This document shows positions 55,455-64,000 of a DNA stretch of 64,000 nt, piece by piece (the first letter of the stretch is position 1; every line of letters starts with the position of its first letter). The stretch comes from an uncultured Myxococcales bacterium. Its GTDB lineage: Bacteria > Myxococcota_A > UBA9042 > DTJE01. The notes beneath the pieces are model-generated. The model was not told the DNA's origin and did no database searches. It worked only from the letters and a program-made list of their open reading frames with translations. A program made the translations under genes and the position numbers. Location of the stretch: the NCBI GenBank assembly GCA_903857665.1, contig CAIOFV010000104.1, positions 1 through 64,000 of the forward strand, given 5' to 3'.

Positions 55455-55533
55455 AGGCCGGGGACCTGTCCCTGGAACTCATGGCGGCTGCGCTCTGTCG
55501 GTGCGGGTGTCGGGATGGTTCGCATCGGCCGGG

Positions 55534-56601
55534 TCAGGGCGTTCCGGCGAGTCGGTCGCGGAAGTCCTCGTAGATCGCTTCGCCGGGTGTGATCGCGAGT
55601 GCGCGGTCGATGGCCTGGCGGGCCTCGGAACGGTCGCCCGCCTTCACCGCCAGCACCGCCACCAGCCACTGGTTGCCGTCGTCCGTCGGGGCCAGGCGCG
55701 CGGCCTCGCGGGCCAACGCCAGCCCGGTCGCGGCGTCGCCGCCGGTCATCCAGAGGAACTCGGCGCGAACGGCGAGGGGTTCCGGTCGGCCCGGCGCATC
55801 GGATTGCAGGGCGTCGAGGTACCGGGCGGCCTGTTCCGGCCGGCCCGAGGCGTGGAGCATCATCGCGGTCCAGTAGGCGAAGCCCCACCGGGCGCGCGGG
55901 TCGGCAGCGCGGGCCGCCCCTTCCTGGAAGAAGGGCAGGGCTGCGGCCGGGTCGCCCTTCGCGCGGGCCTGGAATCGACCCAGTACGCGGGTGGCGTCGC
56001 GCCAGGCCCCGATGCGATCCTCGGGGTCCAGCGCGCGGGCACGCTCCAGCAGGCGGATCCCCTCGGCCTCGTCCCCCCGGGCGATCAGGTCGGCGCCGGC
56101 GGCTGCGGCCACCGCCGGGTCGTCCGGGGCGGCCGCGGCGCGGGCCTTCGGGTCGGACGTGGCGGACCCTCCACGGACCGCGTCGGCGACGGCGGTCGCA
56201 TAGGAATCGACGTCGTCGTAGCCTTCGATGCGACCGCGCACCGTTCCGTCGGGATCGAGGATCAGCGTCGTCGGCAGGCCCAGCACGCGGTAGCGTCGGG
56301 CGACCGACTGCCCCTCGGGGGTGTCGAAGTCCACCCGGCCCGCCACCAGCGAGGCCGTCGGCAACCGGCCCGCGTTGCGGTCGAACACGTCCCGTTCCAG
56401 CGCGTGGCACGTCGGGCACCAGGACGCCCCGACCTCCACCAGCGCCAGCCGCCCTTCGGTCCTGGCGGCGGCGAGGGCCTCCGCCAATCCCCCCGGGTGC
56501 CATTGCCAGCGTGCGGGGCCAGGGGAGTCCTTCCGGCAGCCGGACGAGGCCAGCGTGGCCACGCCGACTGCCAGCAGGATCGCCGTTGTCCATCGGGCCA
56601 T
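55534..56601 (-). CDS. Thioredoxin-fold lipoprotein with TPR repeats
   Basis: A 355-residue lipoprotein. Lipobox LASSG-C22, then a thioredoxin domain with active site CPTC ([16 protein letters not shown]) and cis-Pro region [13 protein letters not shown]; from about residue 155 a TPR-rich region (for example [37 protein letters not shown]). Likely a periplasmic thiol reductase or disulfide-handling protein that docks partners through TPRs. ATG 56601 has a GAGG ribosome site. The long in-frame upstream extension on this strand is only the shadow of proBA. Confidence 0.85.
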   Translation of the reverse strand: MARWTTAILLAVGVATLASSGCRKDSPGPARWQWHPGGLAEALAAARTEGRLALVEVGASWCPTCHALERDVFDRNAGRLPTASLVAGRVDFDTPEGQSVARRYRVLGLPTTLILDPDGTVRGRIEGYDDVDSYATAVADAVRGGSATSDPKARAAAAPDDPAVAAAAGADLIARGDEAEGIRLLERARALDPEDRIGAWRDATRVLGRFQARAKGDPAAALPFFQEGAARAADPRARWGFAYWTAMMLHASGRPEQAARYLDALQSDAPGRPEPLAVRAEFLWMTGGDAATGLALAREAARLAPTDDGNQWLVAVLAVKAGDRSEARQAIDRALAITPGEAIYEDFRDRLAGTP

Positions 56602-56746
56602 CGGAACCTCGCCGGTGCGCCGGGGAAGGATAGCGCAGGGCACCACGCGCAACCAGGAGGCGCCGTCACAACGGCCCGAAACGGTGCCGAACCTCGCAGG
56701 AATCCCCCCTGCATGGTAGGGTTTTGGCGCTTCCGGAGAGCACGAA

Positions 56747-57925
56747 ATGGCGAGGAAGGACGGACGGGGCGACCTGCTGGCGGGCGACGGGATCCACCGG
56801 GTGGTGGTCAAACTGGGTTCATCGACGCTGACCCACCCGCGCCGGGGCCTGCGCGAGGAGGTCATCGGCGAGGTGGCCGAGCAGGTGGCCAGCCTGATCG
56901 AGTCGCGGGGCCTGTCGTTCGTGGTGGTGTCGTCGGGCGCCATCGCGTCGGGGCGGAAGTTGCTGGGGCTGACCGGCCGACCCAGCCTGGCGCAGAAGCA
57001 GGCCGCGGCGGCGGTGGGCCAGCCGGTGCTGATGGAGGCGTGGTCACGGGCCCTGGGGCGGCGCGGGCTGCGGACGGGCCAGGTGCTGCTGACCCACGAG
57101 GACTTCGCGGACCGGCGGCGGTACGTCAACGCGAAGACCACGTTCGAAATGCTGCTGGCGTCCGGCATCGTGCCGATCGTCAACGAGAACGACACGGTCG
57201 CCACGGCGGAAATCCGGATGGGCGACAACGACCAGCTCGCCGCCCTGGTGGCGCACCTGGTCGGGGCGGACCTGCTGGTGCTGATGACCGACAGCGACGG
57301 GCTGTTCACGGCGGATCCCCACAAGGATCCGGGCGCGGTTCGCATTCCCCTGCTGGACCGGGTGGACGAGGCAGCCCTGGGTCGCGCGCACGGGACCCGC
57401 GAGGGATCGCCGGGCAGCGGCGGGATGTCGTCGAAGCTGAAGGCGGCCCGCCTGGCGTCGTCGCTGGGAGTGCCCGCGGTGATCATCCGCGGCGACATCG
57501 AGCGGCGCATGGAGGACGTGCTGGCCGGCAAGGACGTGGGGACGTACGTGCCGCCGGCCTTGGGCGTCCGGCCCTCGGGGCGGAAGCTGTGGATCGCCGC
57601 AGCGGGTCGTCCCCGGGGCACGCTGACCATCGACGAGGGCGCTGCCCGCGTGCTGCGGGAGGACGGCCGCAGCCTGCTGCCGGCCGGCATCACCGCCGTG
57701 TCGGGGGACTTCCGTCCCGGCGACGTGGTGGCGATCCTGGACCCCGAGGGGCGGGTCGTCGCGCGCGGGGTTTCGGGATGGCCCGCGGACGAGGTGACCC
57801 GGGCGATGGGGCGGCGGACCGCGGACCTGGGCGACCTGGCAGAACGGGGGCTGTCGCCGGAAGTGATCCATCGCGACGACCTGACCCTGCTGGCCGGCGA
57901 CGAACCGGAGGGAGGCTCGCCATGA
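56747..57925 (+). CDS. proB: Glutamate 5-kinase
   Basis: Phosphorylates glutamate on the gamma-carboxyl, the first step of proline synthesis (cytoplasm). The 392-residue sequence contains the amino acid kinase domain ([79 protein letters not shown]) and a C-terminal PUA domain (from about residue 285, [13 protein letters not shown]). Length matches the PUA-bearing form. Feedback inhibition by proline is expected from the family. Its stop overlaps proA (ATGA), forming an operon. Confidence 0.96.
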   Translation: MARKDGRGDLLAGDGIHRVVVKLGSSTLTHPRRGLREEVIGEVAEQVASLIESRGLSFVVVSSGAIASGRKLLGLTGRPSLAQKQAAAAVGQPVLMEAWSRALGRRGLRTGQVLLTHEDFADRRRYVNAKTTFEMLLASGIVPIVNENDTVATAEIRMGDNDQLAALVAHLVGADLLVLMTDSDGLFTADPHKDPGAVRIPLLDRVDEAALGRAHGTREGSPGSGGMSSKLKAARLASSLGVPAVIIRGDIERRMEDVLAGKDVGTYVPPALGVRPSGRKLWIAAAGRPRGTLTIDEGAARVLREDGRSLLPAGITAVSGDFRPGDVVAILDPEGRVVARGVSGWPADEVTRAMGRRTADLGDLAERGLSPEVIHRDDLTLLAGDEPEGGSP

Positions 57926-59181
57926 GCGACATCCTCGAGCGCGTGACGACCCTGTGCCGCGACGCGGCTGCGGCCTCGGCCGCCATCGCCCGGGCCGACA
58001 CGGCGACCAAGGACGCGGCGCTGGCGGCGATGGCTGCGGGCCTCCGGGCCGGCGTCGCGACGCTGCTGGAGGCGAACGCCCGGGATCTCGACGCCGCGAG
58101 GGCGAAGGGCATTTCCGGCGCGATGCTGGACCGGCTGGCCCTGGACGCCAAACGCGTCGAGGCGATGGCGTCGGGTCTGGACGAGGTGCGGGCGTTGCCG
58201 GATCCGGTGGGTGCGATGGACGGCCTGCGACGGCGGCCCAACGGTCTGCTGGTGGGGCGCATGCGCATCCCGCTGGGCGTGGTGGCGATGATCTACGAGG
58301 CGCGGCCCAACGTGACGGCCGATGCGGCGGGGCTGACCCTGAAGTCGGGAAACGTGGCGATCCTGCGCGGCGGATCCGAGGCGTTCCACAGCAACGCGGC
58401 GATCGCCACGGTGCTGCGGGCGGCCCTGAAGGCGACGGGGCTTCCCGAGGCCGTGGTGTCCGTGATCGACACGCCGGACCGCGCCGCGGTGGACGCGCTG
58501 CTGACGATGGACACGTTCGTCGATCTGGTGATCCCGCGGGGCGGCGCCGGCCTGGTGCGGGCCGTGATGGAAAAGTCGCGCATCCCGGTGCTGGCCCACG
58601 CCGAGGGCGTCTGCCACGTCTTCGTGGACGCCGGCGCGGACCTCGCGGTGGCGACGGACATCGCGGTCAACGCCAAGGTCCAGCGGCCCGGGGTCTGCAA
58701 CGCGATGGAAACCCTGCTGGTCCACGAGGCGATCGCGCCCGCCTTCCTGCCGGTCGTCGGGGCGCGCCTGCGCGAACACGGCGTCGAGCTGCGCGGCTGC
58801 GAACGGACCCGGGCGCTGCTGGCCGGCGTGACGCCCGCCACCGAGGACGACTGGGCCACGGAGTACCTGGACCTCATCCTGTCCGTGCGCGTCATCGACT
58901 CGCTGGACGAGGCCATCGCGCACATCCGGACCTACGGGTCGCGACACACCGAGGCCATCGTCACCCGCGACCACGGCAACGCGATGCGCTTCGTCCGCGA
59001 GGTCGATTCGTCCCTGGTCCTCGTCAACGCCTCGACGCGGTTCAACGACGGCAACCAGCTGGGCCTGGGGGCCGAGATCGGCATCAGCACCACCAAGATC
59101 CACGCCTTCGGCCCCATGGGGCTGGAGGAGCTGACCACCCGGAAGTTCGTCGCCTTCGGGGAGGGGCAGATCCGGACGTAG
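57922..59181 (+). CDS. proA: Glutamate-5-semialdehyde dehydrogenase (gamma-glutamyl phosphate reductase)
   Basis: The second enzyme of proline synthesis, reducing gamma-glutamyl phosphate with NADPH. 419 residues, matching the family. Landmarks: [52 protein letters not shown] (near the catalytic region), [16 protein letters not shown] (active-site Cys), and [27 protein letters not shown] strong GGAGGGAGG ribosome site lies before the ATG, which overlaps the proB stop. A terminator is not evident in the 79-nt gap after it. Confidence 0.96.
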   Translation: MSDILERVTTLCRDAAAASAAIARADTATKDAALAAMAAGLRAGVATLLEANARDLDAARAKGISGAMLDRLALDAKRVEAMASGLDEVRALPDPVGAMDGLRRRPNGLLVGRMRIPLGVVAMIYEARPNVTADAAGLTLKSGNVAILRGGSEAFHSNAAIATVLRAALKATGLPEAVVSVIDTPDRAAVDALLTMDTFVDLVIPRGGAGLVRAVMEKSRIPVLAHAEGVCHVFVDAGADLAVATDIAVNAKVQRPGVCNAMETLLVHEAIAPAFLPVVGARLREHGVELRGCERTRALLAGVTPATEDDWATEYLDLILSVRVIDSLDEAIAHIRTYGSRHTEAIVTRDHGNAMRFVREVDSSLVLVNASTRFNDGNQLGLGAEIGISTTKIHAFGPMGLEELTTRKFVAFGEGQIRT

Positions 59182-59200
59182 ACTCTCCTCTTCTTCACTA

Positions 59201-59230
59201 TTGTCGCGGGTTTGGCACCCATCGTAGGAC
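59201..59230 (+). promoter_or_regulatory. Candidate promoter of the OmpA-fusion gene
   Basis: TTGTCG (59201-59206), 18-nt spacer, TAGGAC (59225-59230). An alternative register is TTGGCA (59212-59217) with TAGGAT (59236-59241). Both precede the ATG at 59261. Confidence 0.35.
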
Positions 59231-59260
59231 CGGCCTAGGATCCCCTCGACGACGTGCGCG

Positions 59261-61621
59261 ATGGGAAAGGTGTCCAGTCGATCCCTGGGGGCCGCTGCGG
59301 GGCTCACGATCCTGGCGATCGTGGCGGGGGCCGCAGACCTCCGCGCCGCAGAGTACCCGGACCAGTGCGCCGGGCCTGGGACACCGTCGGCATCGACGTG
59401 CCCCGACAGCCTGATCTTCGAGGGCTGCTGCGACAACTGGGGTCGCATCGTCTGGTGCGAAGCGGGCTTCCTGTACTGCTCGGACTGCGCGGCCGATCCT
59501 TCCCCGACCCGGCAGTGCGGCTGGCTGCTGTACGACAACCGGGGGCGTCCTGCGAACTACTACGCCTGCGGCGGCCAGGGCGCCGATCCCTCGGGTGCCT
59601 TTCCCCTGAACTGCATCCTGCCGCCACCCCCCGACGCAGGACCGGAGCCGCTTCCGGAACCTGTGCCCGACGTCAGCGAACCGCTTCCGGACATTGGCGA
59701 GCCTTCTCCCGACGTCGTGGAGCCATGGCCGGACGTCGCCGAGACGCCTCCCGAAGTGGTGGAACCGTTGCCGGACGCCGTCGAGCCTCCTCCCGACGTC
59801 GCGGAGCCGCTTCCGGACGCCGTCGAGCCTCCTCCCGACGTCGCGGAGCCGCTTCCGGACGTCGCCGAGGTGCTTCCGGATGGGGTGGAACCTGTTCCCG
59901 ACGGCCAGGGACCGCTGGATCCGGGGCCGGGCGACGTCGAGGAAGGAGGCGCCGGCGAGATCGAGCAGGATGCGTTCCTGGACGCCCTTCCGGACGAGGT
60001 CCCGGATCGAGGCAGCCTGCGGGGAGGCCTGACCTGCGACGCGGCCGGCATCCGAGGTGCCCCGGATCCGACGGGACTGCGGACGCTCGCGGTCGGGTTC
60101 CTGGGGCTCCTGCTCGTCCTGGGGTTGGCCCGGGTGCGACGCCGGTCCGGACGACCGGGGGTTTCGGCGGCCTCCCGCCTTCCCGTCCTGCTCCCCGCGA
60201 TCCTGGCCGCGCTGTGCGCCCTTCTCGGCGCATCCCCGGCCCGCGCGGAGGATCGGCCGGAGGATCTGTCGGGCCGCCGGTACAGCCTGCGTTCGGGTTC
60301 CCTGGGCATCCTGGGCACGGACACCGGCCGCACGCTGGCCTTCCTGCAGTACGAGGCCGGGCTGGTGCTGGGGTACGCGTCGCGTTCGGTCATCGAGATG
60401 AAGGACGGCCACGTGGTCCGCACCTGGCTGGGGCCGCGGTTCGAGGGCGAGCTGTGGGGAGCCGTGGGCGTGTTCCCCCGGATCGACATCGGGGTGTCGA
60501 TGCCGATCACGTGGTGGCAGGACGGCACCCGGGCCAACGGTTCGAAGGCGCCCCGGACCGGCATCGGCGACCTGTCGATCGTGCCGCGATTCACCCTGAT
60601 GGACGAAGCGAGAGGCGCCGAGGCGACCCTGGGTGCCGTCGTGGAAATCGTGGCCCCGACGGGTCGATGCGGCACCTACATGTCGCCGGGGACGTTCCAG
60701 GCGATCGGCAAACTGGCGATGTCCAAGAGCCGATCGGGCGTCACGATCGGATTCGACCTCTGGTACCGGTACGTCCTGAGGGCGGTGCGAACGTGGAACG
60801 TGAAGGACGGCGACCAGTTGGGCGCGTCCTTCGCCCTGCAGTACGAACTCCCGTGGATCCCGTTGCAGGTCGCAGCCGACGTCAACCTGGCGGTCCCCGT
60901 GACGCGCCCGTTCTTCCGGAAGGAGGAAATCGCGTCCGAGGCGATGGGGGGTGTCGCGTATCGCATCGGGCCTTGGCGCGTGCGGATTGCCGGTGGTGGC
61001 GGTGTCGCTCCAGGGTTCGGAGTGCCCAGGGCGCGGCTCCTGGCATCCATCGACTACACGGCGCCGGTGCCTGCGCAGAAGAAGTCCGAATCGTCCGCCT
61101 CGCCACCGTCCCCGCAACCGGCCCCGCCCGTGGGCGTCGATCCCGTGCCCGCCCCGACCGCGCCCCCTCCGCCATCCCCTCCGGCACCGCCTCCCCCCGC
61201 GCCTCTGCCCGCACCGCCGAGCCCGCCTCCGCCTGCGACGCCTCCGCCGGCGCTGCCGAGCCCGCCTCCGGGCGCCGCGTCGGAACCCGTGACCCTCCTC
61301 TTCGACGCCGGCGAGTTCCGGGTGGCCGCGCGGTATTCGGATCTGTTGGACCGCGTGGCCGAGCAGGTCCGTTCGAACGATCGGATCGTGAAGGTGATCG
61401 TCGAGGGCCACACCTCCCTGCCCGGGACCGCGGAATTCAACCTGGCCTTGTCGGCTGCGCGCGCGGAATCCGTCCGCCGGGGGCTGGTGGACCGGGGTGT
61501 GCCGGTGCGCAGGATCGAGGCTCGAGGCTTCGGCTCGGAAGCCCCCGCGGTCCCTGCCCGCACCCCCGAGGCGAACGCCCGGAACCGCCGCGTCCGGATC
61601 CTTCTTCAAGTCGAACCCTGA
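59261..61621 (+). CDS. Apparent fusion of a MYXO-CTERM-like surface protein and an OmpA-family outer-membrane protein
   Basis: A 786-residue ORF with two parts. Part 1 (about 1-290): signal peptide (cleavage near LRAAE), a Cys-rich domain (10 or more Cys), a long Pro/Asp/Val/Glu tandem linker (PLPDAVEPPPDVAE type), then Cys259 in LTCDAAG, a hydrophobic helix (GLRTLAVGFLGLLLVLGL) and an Arg cluster (RVRRRSGR): the order of a C-terminal MYXO-CTERM sorting signal, but here internal. Part 2 (about 292-786): a second signal peptide-like stretch ending SPARA-E, a beta-barrel-like region, a Pro-rich linker, and an OmpA C-terminal domain (VEGHTSLPGTAEFNLALSAARAESV, ending NARNRRVRILLQ) that binds peptidoglycan. 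An internal GTG at 60134 could start part 2 separately. Confidence 0.7.
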   Translation: MGKVSSRSLGAAAGLTILAIVAGAADLRAAEYPDQCAGPGTPSASTCPDSLIFEGCCDNWGRIVWCEAGFLYCSDCAADPSPTRQCGWLLYDNRGRPANYYACGGQGADPSGAFPLNCILPPPPDAGPEPLPEPVPDVSEPLPDIGEPSPDVVEPWPDVAETPPEVVEPLPDAVEPPPDVAEPLPDAVEPPPDVAEPLPDVAEVLPDGVEPVPDGQGPLDPGPGDVEEGGAGEIEQDAFLDALPDEVPDRGSLRGGLTCDAAGIRGAPDPTGLRTLAVGFLGLLLVLGLARVRRRSGRPGVSAASRLPVLLPAILAALCALLGASPARAEDRPEDLSGRRYSLRSGSLGILGTDTGRTLAFLQYEAGLVLGYASRSVIEMKDGHVVRTWLGPRFEGELWGAVGVFPRIDIGVSMPITWWQDGTRANGSKAPRTGIGDLSIVPRFTLMDEARGAEATLGAVVEIVAPTGRCGTYMSPGTFQAIGKLAMSKSRSGVTIGFDLWYRYVLRAVRTWNVKDGDQLGASFALQYELPWIPLQVAADVNLAVPVTRPFFRKEEIASEAMGGVAYRIGPWRVRIAGGGGVAPGFGVPRARLLASIDYTAPVPAQKKSESSASPPSPQPAPPVGVDPVPAPTAPPPPSPPAPPPPAPLPAPPSPPPPATPPPALPSPPPGAASEPVTLLFDAGEFRVAARYSDLLDRVAEQVRSNDRIVKVIVEGHTSLPGTAEFNLALSAARAESVRRGLVDRGVPVRRIEARGFGSEAPAVPARTPEANARNRRVRILLQVEP
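59771..59854 (+). repeat. Exact 42-bp tandem duplication in the linker of the OmpA-fusion gene
   Basis: Two identical 42-bp units (59771-59812 and 59813-59854) encode 14 residues each in the Pro-rich linker; the third copy is only partly preserved. Perfect identity at synonymous sites implies recent duplication or conversion. Confidence 0.85.
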
Positions 61622-61630
61622 GCCGGGGGC

Positions 61631-61654
61631 GGGGGAACCACGTTCCGTTCCCCC
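61631..61654 (+). terminator. Probable terminator after the OmpA-fusion gene
   Basis: GGGGGAAC and GTTCCCCC form a perfect 8-bp stem around the loop CACGTTCC, starting 9 nt after the stop codon. No U-run follows. The rest of the 128-nt gap to the next gene contains nothing recognised. Confidence 0.55.
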
Positions 61655-61749
61655 ACCCGATCATCGGCATGCTTCCCCTCTCTTGCGGTATTGCCAAGCC
61701 GCATCGACCGTCCTACTCTCGGACCGCTCAACCGGCAGGGGAGGATCCG

Positions 61750-64000
61750 ATGGTGTTGCGGCGTGGCGCGAGTCTGGCTTTCGTGGCGGCGATGGTGGCC
61801 CTGGTGGCGTGCGGTGGCTCGTCCACGACCGTCACGGACGTTCCTGGCGATGTTTCCGACGTCCAGGTTCCGGACGCGGTCGATGTTCCGTCCGAAACGT
61901 CTTCCGACGTTCCCCGGCCGGACGTGTGCACGTGCAGCACCACCGACGAGTGTTGCGACGGATGCCAGCCGCTCAACGAGGCGGGGGTTTGCGGCGCCGT
62001 GGTGTCCTGCCAGGTCCGCGGAACCTGCCAGGCGGGCGCGTGCAAGGGTGCCAAGGCGGTGGAATGCACCACGCCCGGTGCGTGCGAACTGCCCGACGGG
62101 ACCTGCGACACCACGACGGGCACCTGCAAGTACCAGGTCAAGCCCGACAGCACGCCCTGCGAAGCCCTCGCCGGGAAGGACGGCAGCGGGTATTGCCTCG
62201 CCGGCGTCTGCGGCGGTTTCGGCGAGTGCGACCATCGCATCTACGACCAGCCCCTGGGGTCTGCCTGCAACTTCGACGGCGAGTGCGCCAGCGGTCGCTG
62301 CGCGCCCTGGGGCGACAGTTGGACGACGTACTGCACCGCGCCATGCGGCGGTACCAACGCCGCCTGCCCCGAAGGCATGGCCTGCGTCCGGTCCGGGACC
62401 GAGAAGTTGTGCCGCCCCCTGTCCTCCTCCGCCACGCTGCCCGACGACGCATCCCACGACGCGTTCCAGGTGTGCAATCACGACGGCGACTGCAAGGGCG
62501 ACCTGTGCCTGGGCATCGACGGCAAGAAGTTCTGCACCAAGGCCTGCGACGACGGGACCGGCAAGGCCTCCGACGCCCTCTGCGGCACCTGCGGCGGCTG
62601 CCGGGACAACGGCACGACGCTGGGCTTCAAGTTCAATTTCTACTGCGTCGCCCAGGGCATCCTGCAGGCGGGCCAGCCGTGCGGCAGCAGCGGCGAGTGC
62701 GCCAAGCGATTCTGCGAAAACGGCCTGTGCAGCGAGCAGTGCTTCCTGATCGACACCCTGTCCTCGTGCCCCGACAACATGGAGTGCATCCCCGGCGTCA
62801 TCCCCAGCGACCTGACCATCATGGTGTGCGTCCCGAAGGGCGAATCGGGCAAGGGGTTCGGCGAAACCTGCACCGCCGACTACGACTGCAAGGACGCCCG
62901 CACCTGCCAGGACATCCTGGGCGTCAAGACGTGCAGCGCGGTCTGCGCGGACGACAAGCCTTGCGCGGACGGGACCTGCACGGACACCGCGAACGGCAAG
63001 ATCTGCGTGCCCAACACCCTGCTGGGCACCGTCGGGTTCGGCCAGGCGTGCCAGGACGGCTTCCAGTGCATCACGGGCCTGTCCTGCTTCAACGGCGCGT
63101 GCCTCAAGGGCTGCCAGACCGCCACGGACTGCACCGACGCCGGCGCCACCTGCTTCGGGGACGCCCTGGTCCAGGCGGCCTACTGCACCGACGCCTGCCC
63201 CGACGGCACCGGCTGCCCGCCCCGGATGGGCTGCTACCAGGGCACCTGCGTGCTGACGATGGGCGGCAAGACGAACATCCTCAGCGCCTGCCGCATGGAC
63301 GCCGATTGCGAAACCGGTTCCTGCCTGGCCGGAGCGTGCACCGATACCTGCTCCCCGACGCTGCCGTGCGAGGGTTCCGATCCGGTCGTGCCCGTGACCT
63401 TCGGCGAGTGCCAGGCCTGCGATCCGAACCTGTACGGCTCGGACTGCAGCGACGGCGGCCTCAGCCTCACCCAGTGCATCCAGGGTGCGGACGGCAACAA
63501 TTTCTGCGCCCTCGACTGCACCTACAGCTCCGGCTGCCCGGTCGGGACCCGGTGCTATTCGCTCGATGGATACAGCAGCGTCTGCGCGCCCATGTCGGGC
63601 GGCTGCTCGCTGACGGTCGCGTGCACGACGGCCGGCCATTGCGTTCGTCCGGCCGGCGACGGCACCCCCTGCGGCGAGAACGTCGAGTGCACCGGCGGCA
63701 AGTGCGTGGGCGGCTTCTGCCGCAGCGGCGCCTGCACGGCCGACATCGACTGCGGGTGCGACGCGCTGGCCTGCAACTCCGGCACCTGCGGCGTCGCCGC
63801 GGCGTTCGGCCTGGCCGAGGTCGAACCGAACGACACGAAGGAGCACGCCCAGGTCCTGCCCGCGGGCACCACCCGCGTGGTCGGCTCGCTGCGATCGACG
63901 GGCGCCGCCGCCGACGTGGACATCTACCGGCTTTCGCTGAAGGCGGGCGAGGCCGTGGACATCCGCACCCAGCCCCTCTGCGGCGGGTCGATCGACACGT
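61750..64000 (+). CDS. Large Cys-rich lipoprotein, 3'-truncated by the window edge
   Basis: ATG at 61750 opens a frame that stays open to the window end (at least 750 residues). The signal peptide has lipobox ALVA-C21 and is followed by an Asp/Val/Pro linker (TDVPGDVSDVQVPDAVDVP). The rest has very many cysteines in short repeated units of about 20-40 residues (types like CNHDGDCKGDLC, CRMDADCETGSC, CTADYDCKDARTC), resembling disulfide-rich, EGF-like or Dickkopf-like cell-surface repeats. Near the end, EVEPNDTKEHAQVLPAG begins a bacterial pre-peptidase C-terminal (PPC) domain. It is probably a large surface or adhesion protein; no enzyme domain is visible in this part. Confidence 0.75.
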   Translation, partial: MVLRRGASLAFVAAMVALVACGGSSTTVTDVPGDVSDVQVPDAVDVPSETSSDVPRPDVCTCSTTDECCDGCQPLNEAGVCGAVVSCQVRGTCQAGACKGAKAVECTTPGACELPDGTCDTTTGTCKYQVKPDSTPCEALAGKDGSGYCLAGVCGGFGECDHRIYDQPLGSACNFDGECASGRCAPWGDSWTTYCTAPCGGTNAACPEGMACVRSGTEKLCRPLSSSATLPDDASHDAFQVCNHDGDCKGDLCLGIDGKKFCTKACDDGTGKASDALCGTCGGCRDNGTTLGFKFNFYCVAQGILQAGQPCGSSGECAKRFCENGLCSEQCFLIDTLSSCPDNMECIPGVIPSDLTIMVCVPKGESGKGFGETCTADYDCKDARTCQDILGVKTCSAVCADDKPCADGTCTDTANGKICVPNTLLGTVGFGQACQDGFQCITGLSCFNGACLKGCQTATDCTDAGATCFGDALVQAAYCTDACPDGTGCPPRMGCYQGTCVLTMGGKTNILSACRMDADCETGSCLAGACTDTCSPTLPCEGSDPVVPVTFGECQACDPNLYGSDCSDGGLSLTQCIQGADGNNFCALDCTYSSGCPVGTRCYSLDGYSSVCAPMSGGCSLTVACTTAGHCVRPAGDGTPCGENVECTGGKCVGGFCRSGACTADIDCGCDALACNSGTCGVAAAFGLAEVEPNDTKEHAQVLPAGTTRVVGSLRSTGAAADVDIYRLSLKAGEAVDIRTQPLCGGSIDT

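Overview
The window is GC-rich (roughly 68-70% by eye) bacterial chromosome with densely packed genes on both strands. The likely source is a Myxococcota or deltaproteobacterium-type organism (inference). The evidence is the set of lipoproteins whose lipobox is followed by tandem Asp-Val-Pro or Asp-Leu-Pro linkers, a MYXO-CTERM-like segment (Cys, hydrophobic stretch, Arg cluster), a GYF-domain/Cys-tail membrane protein, an NtrC-type activator, HD-GYP and GGDEF proteins, and haem-c-type (CxxCH) sensors. No rRNA, CRISPR array, insertion sequence, integrase or phage gene was seen.

Layout. 1-5.9 kb: 3' part of citrate synthase, then a MarR-regulated MacAB-like tripartite export operon (MarR, HlyD adaptor, FtsX-type permease, ABC ATPase) followed by holA. 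6-18.2 kb: a CcdA-thioredoxin fusion divergent from a DinG-type helicase; on the minus strand a secreted protein, truD, a HAD-Sua5/TsaC fusion, a HEAT-repeat protein and a purine permease; then a secreted protein and a metallo-beta-lactamase-fold lipoprotein. Three copies of a structured 66-68 bp element lie in the intergenic gaps of this part. 18.2-31.4 kb: rpsA with an unusual Pro-Glu tail, a GYF-domain protein, lipB, a release-factor-like protein, an envelope group (lipoprotein, DUF1302, DUF1329, ceramidase-like lipoprotein), an HD-GYP response regulator and a sialidase-like lipoprotein.

31.4-43.3 kb: an RND efflux pair, tRNA-Leu(UAA), a two-gene DUF2169 operon of type VI secretion flavour, a haem-c-type GGDEF protein, a cation P-type ATPase and DNA polymerase IV. 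43.4-49.4 kb: two lipoprotein enzymes (alpha/beta hydrolase and metallophosphoesterase), then a haem-c-type sensor kinase plus a sigma-54 activator, followed by a 43-residue membrane protein behind a near-consensus sigma-54 promoter. 49.7-54.0 kb: split transketolase, O-acetylhomoserine sulfhydrylase and cysteine synthase. 54.2-64 kb: a Cys-rich PAS kinase, a thioredoxin-TPR lipoprotein, proB-proA, an apparent MYXO-CTERM/OmpA fusion, and the first 750 residues of a large Cys-rich lipoprotein that runs off the end.

How the genes fit together: redox and envelope themes dominate. There are two thioredoxin-fold proteins, three sensors with cysteine or haem motifs, two efflux systems, and many exported lipoproteins. 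Housekeeping genes (tRNA modification, ribosome, replication, proline and sulfur amino acid synthesis) are interspersed. Several promoters match the sigma-70 pattern TTGAC-N16-18-TAnnnT. All functional assignments rest on reading motifs by eye; no database search was run.
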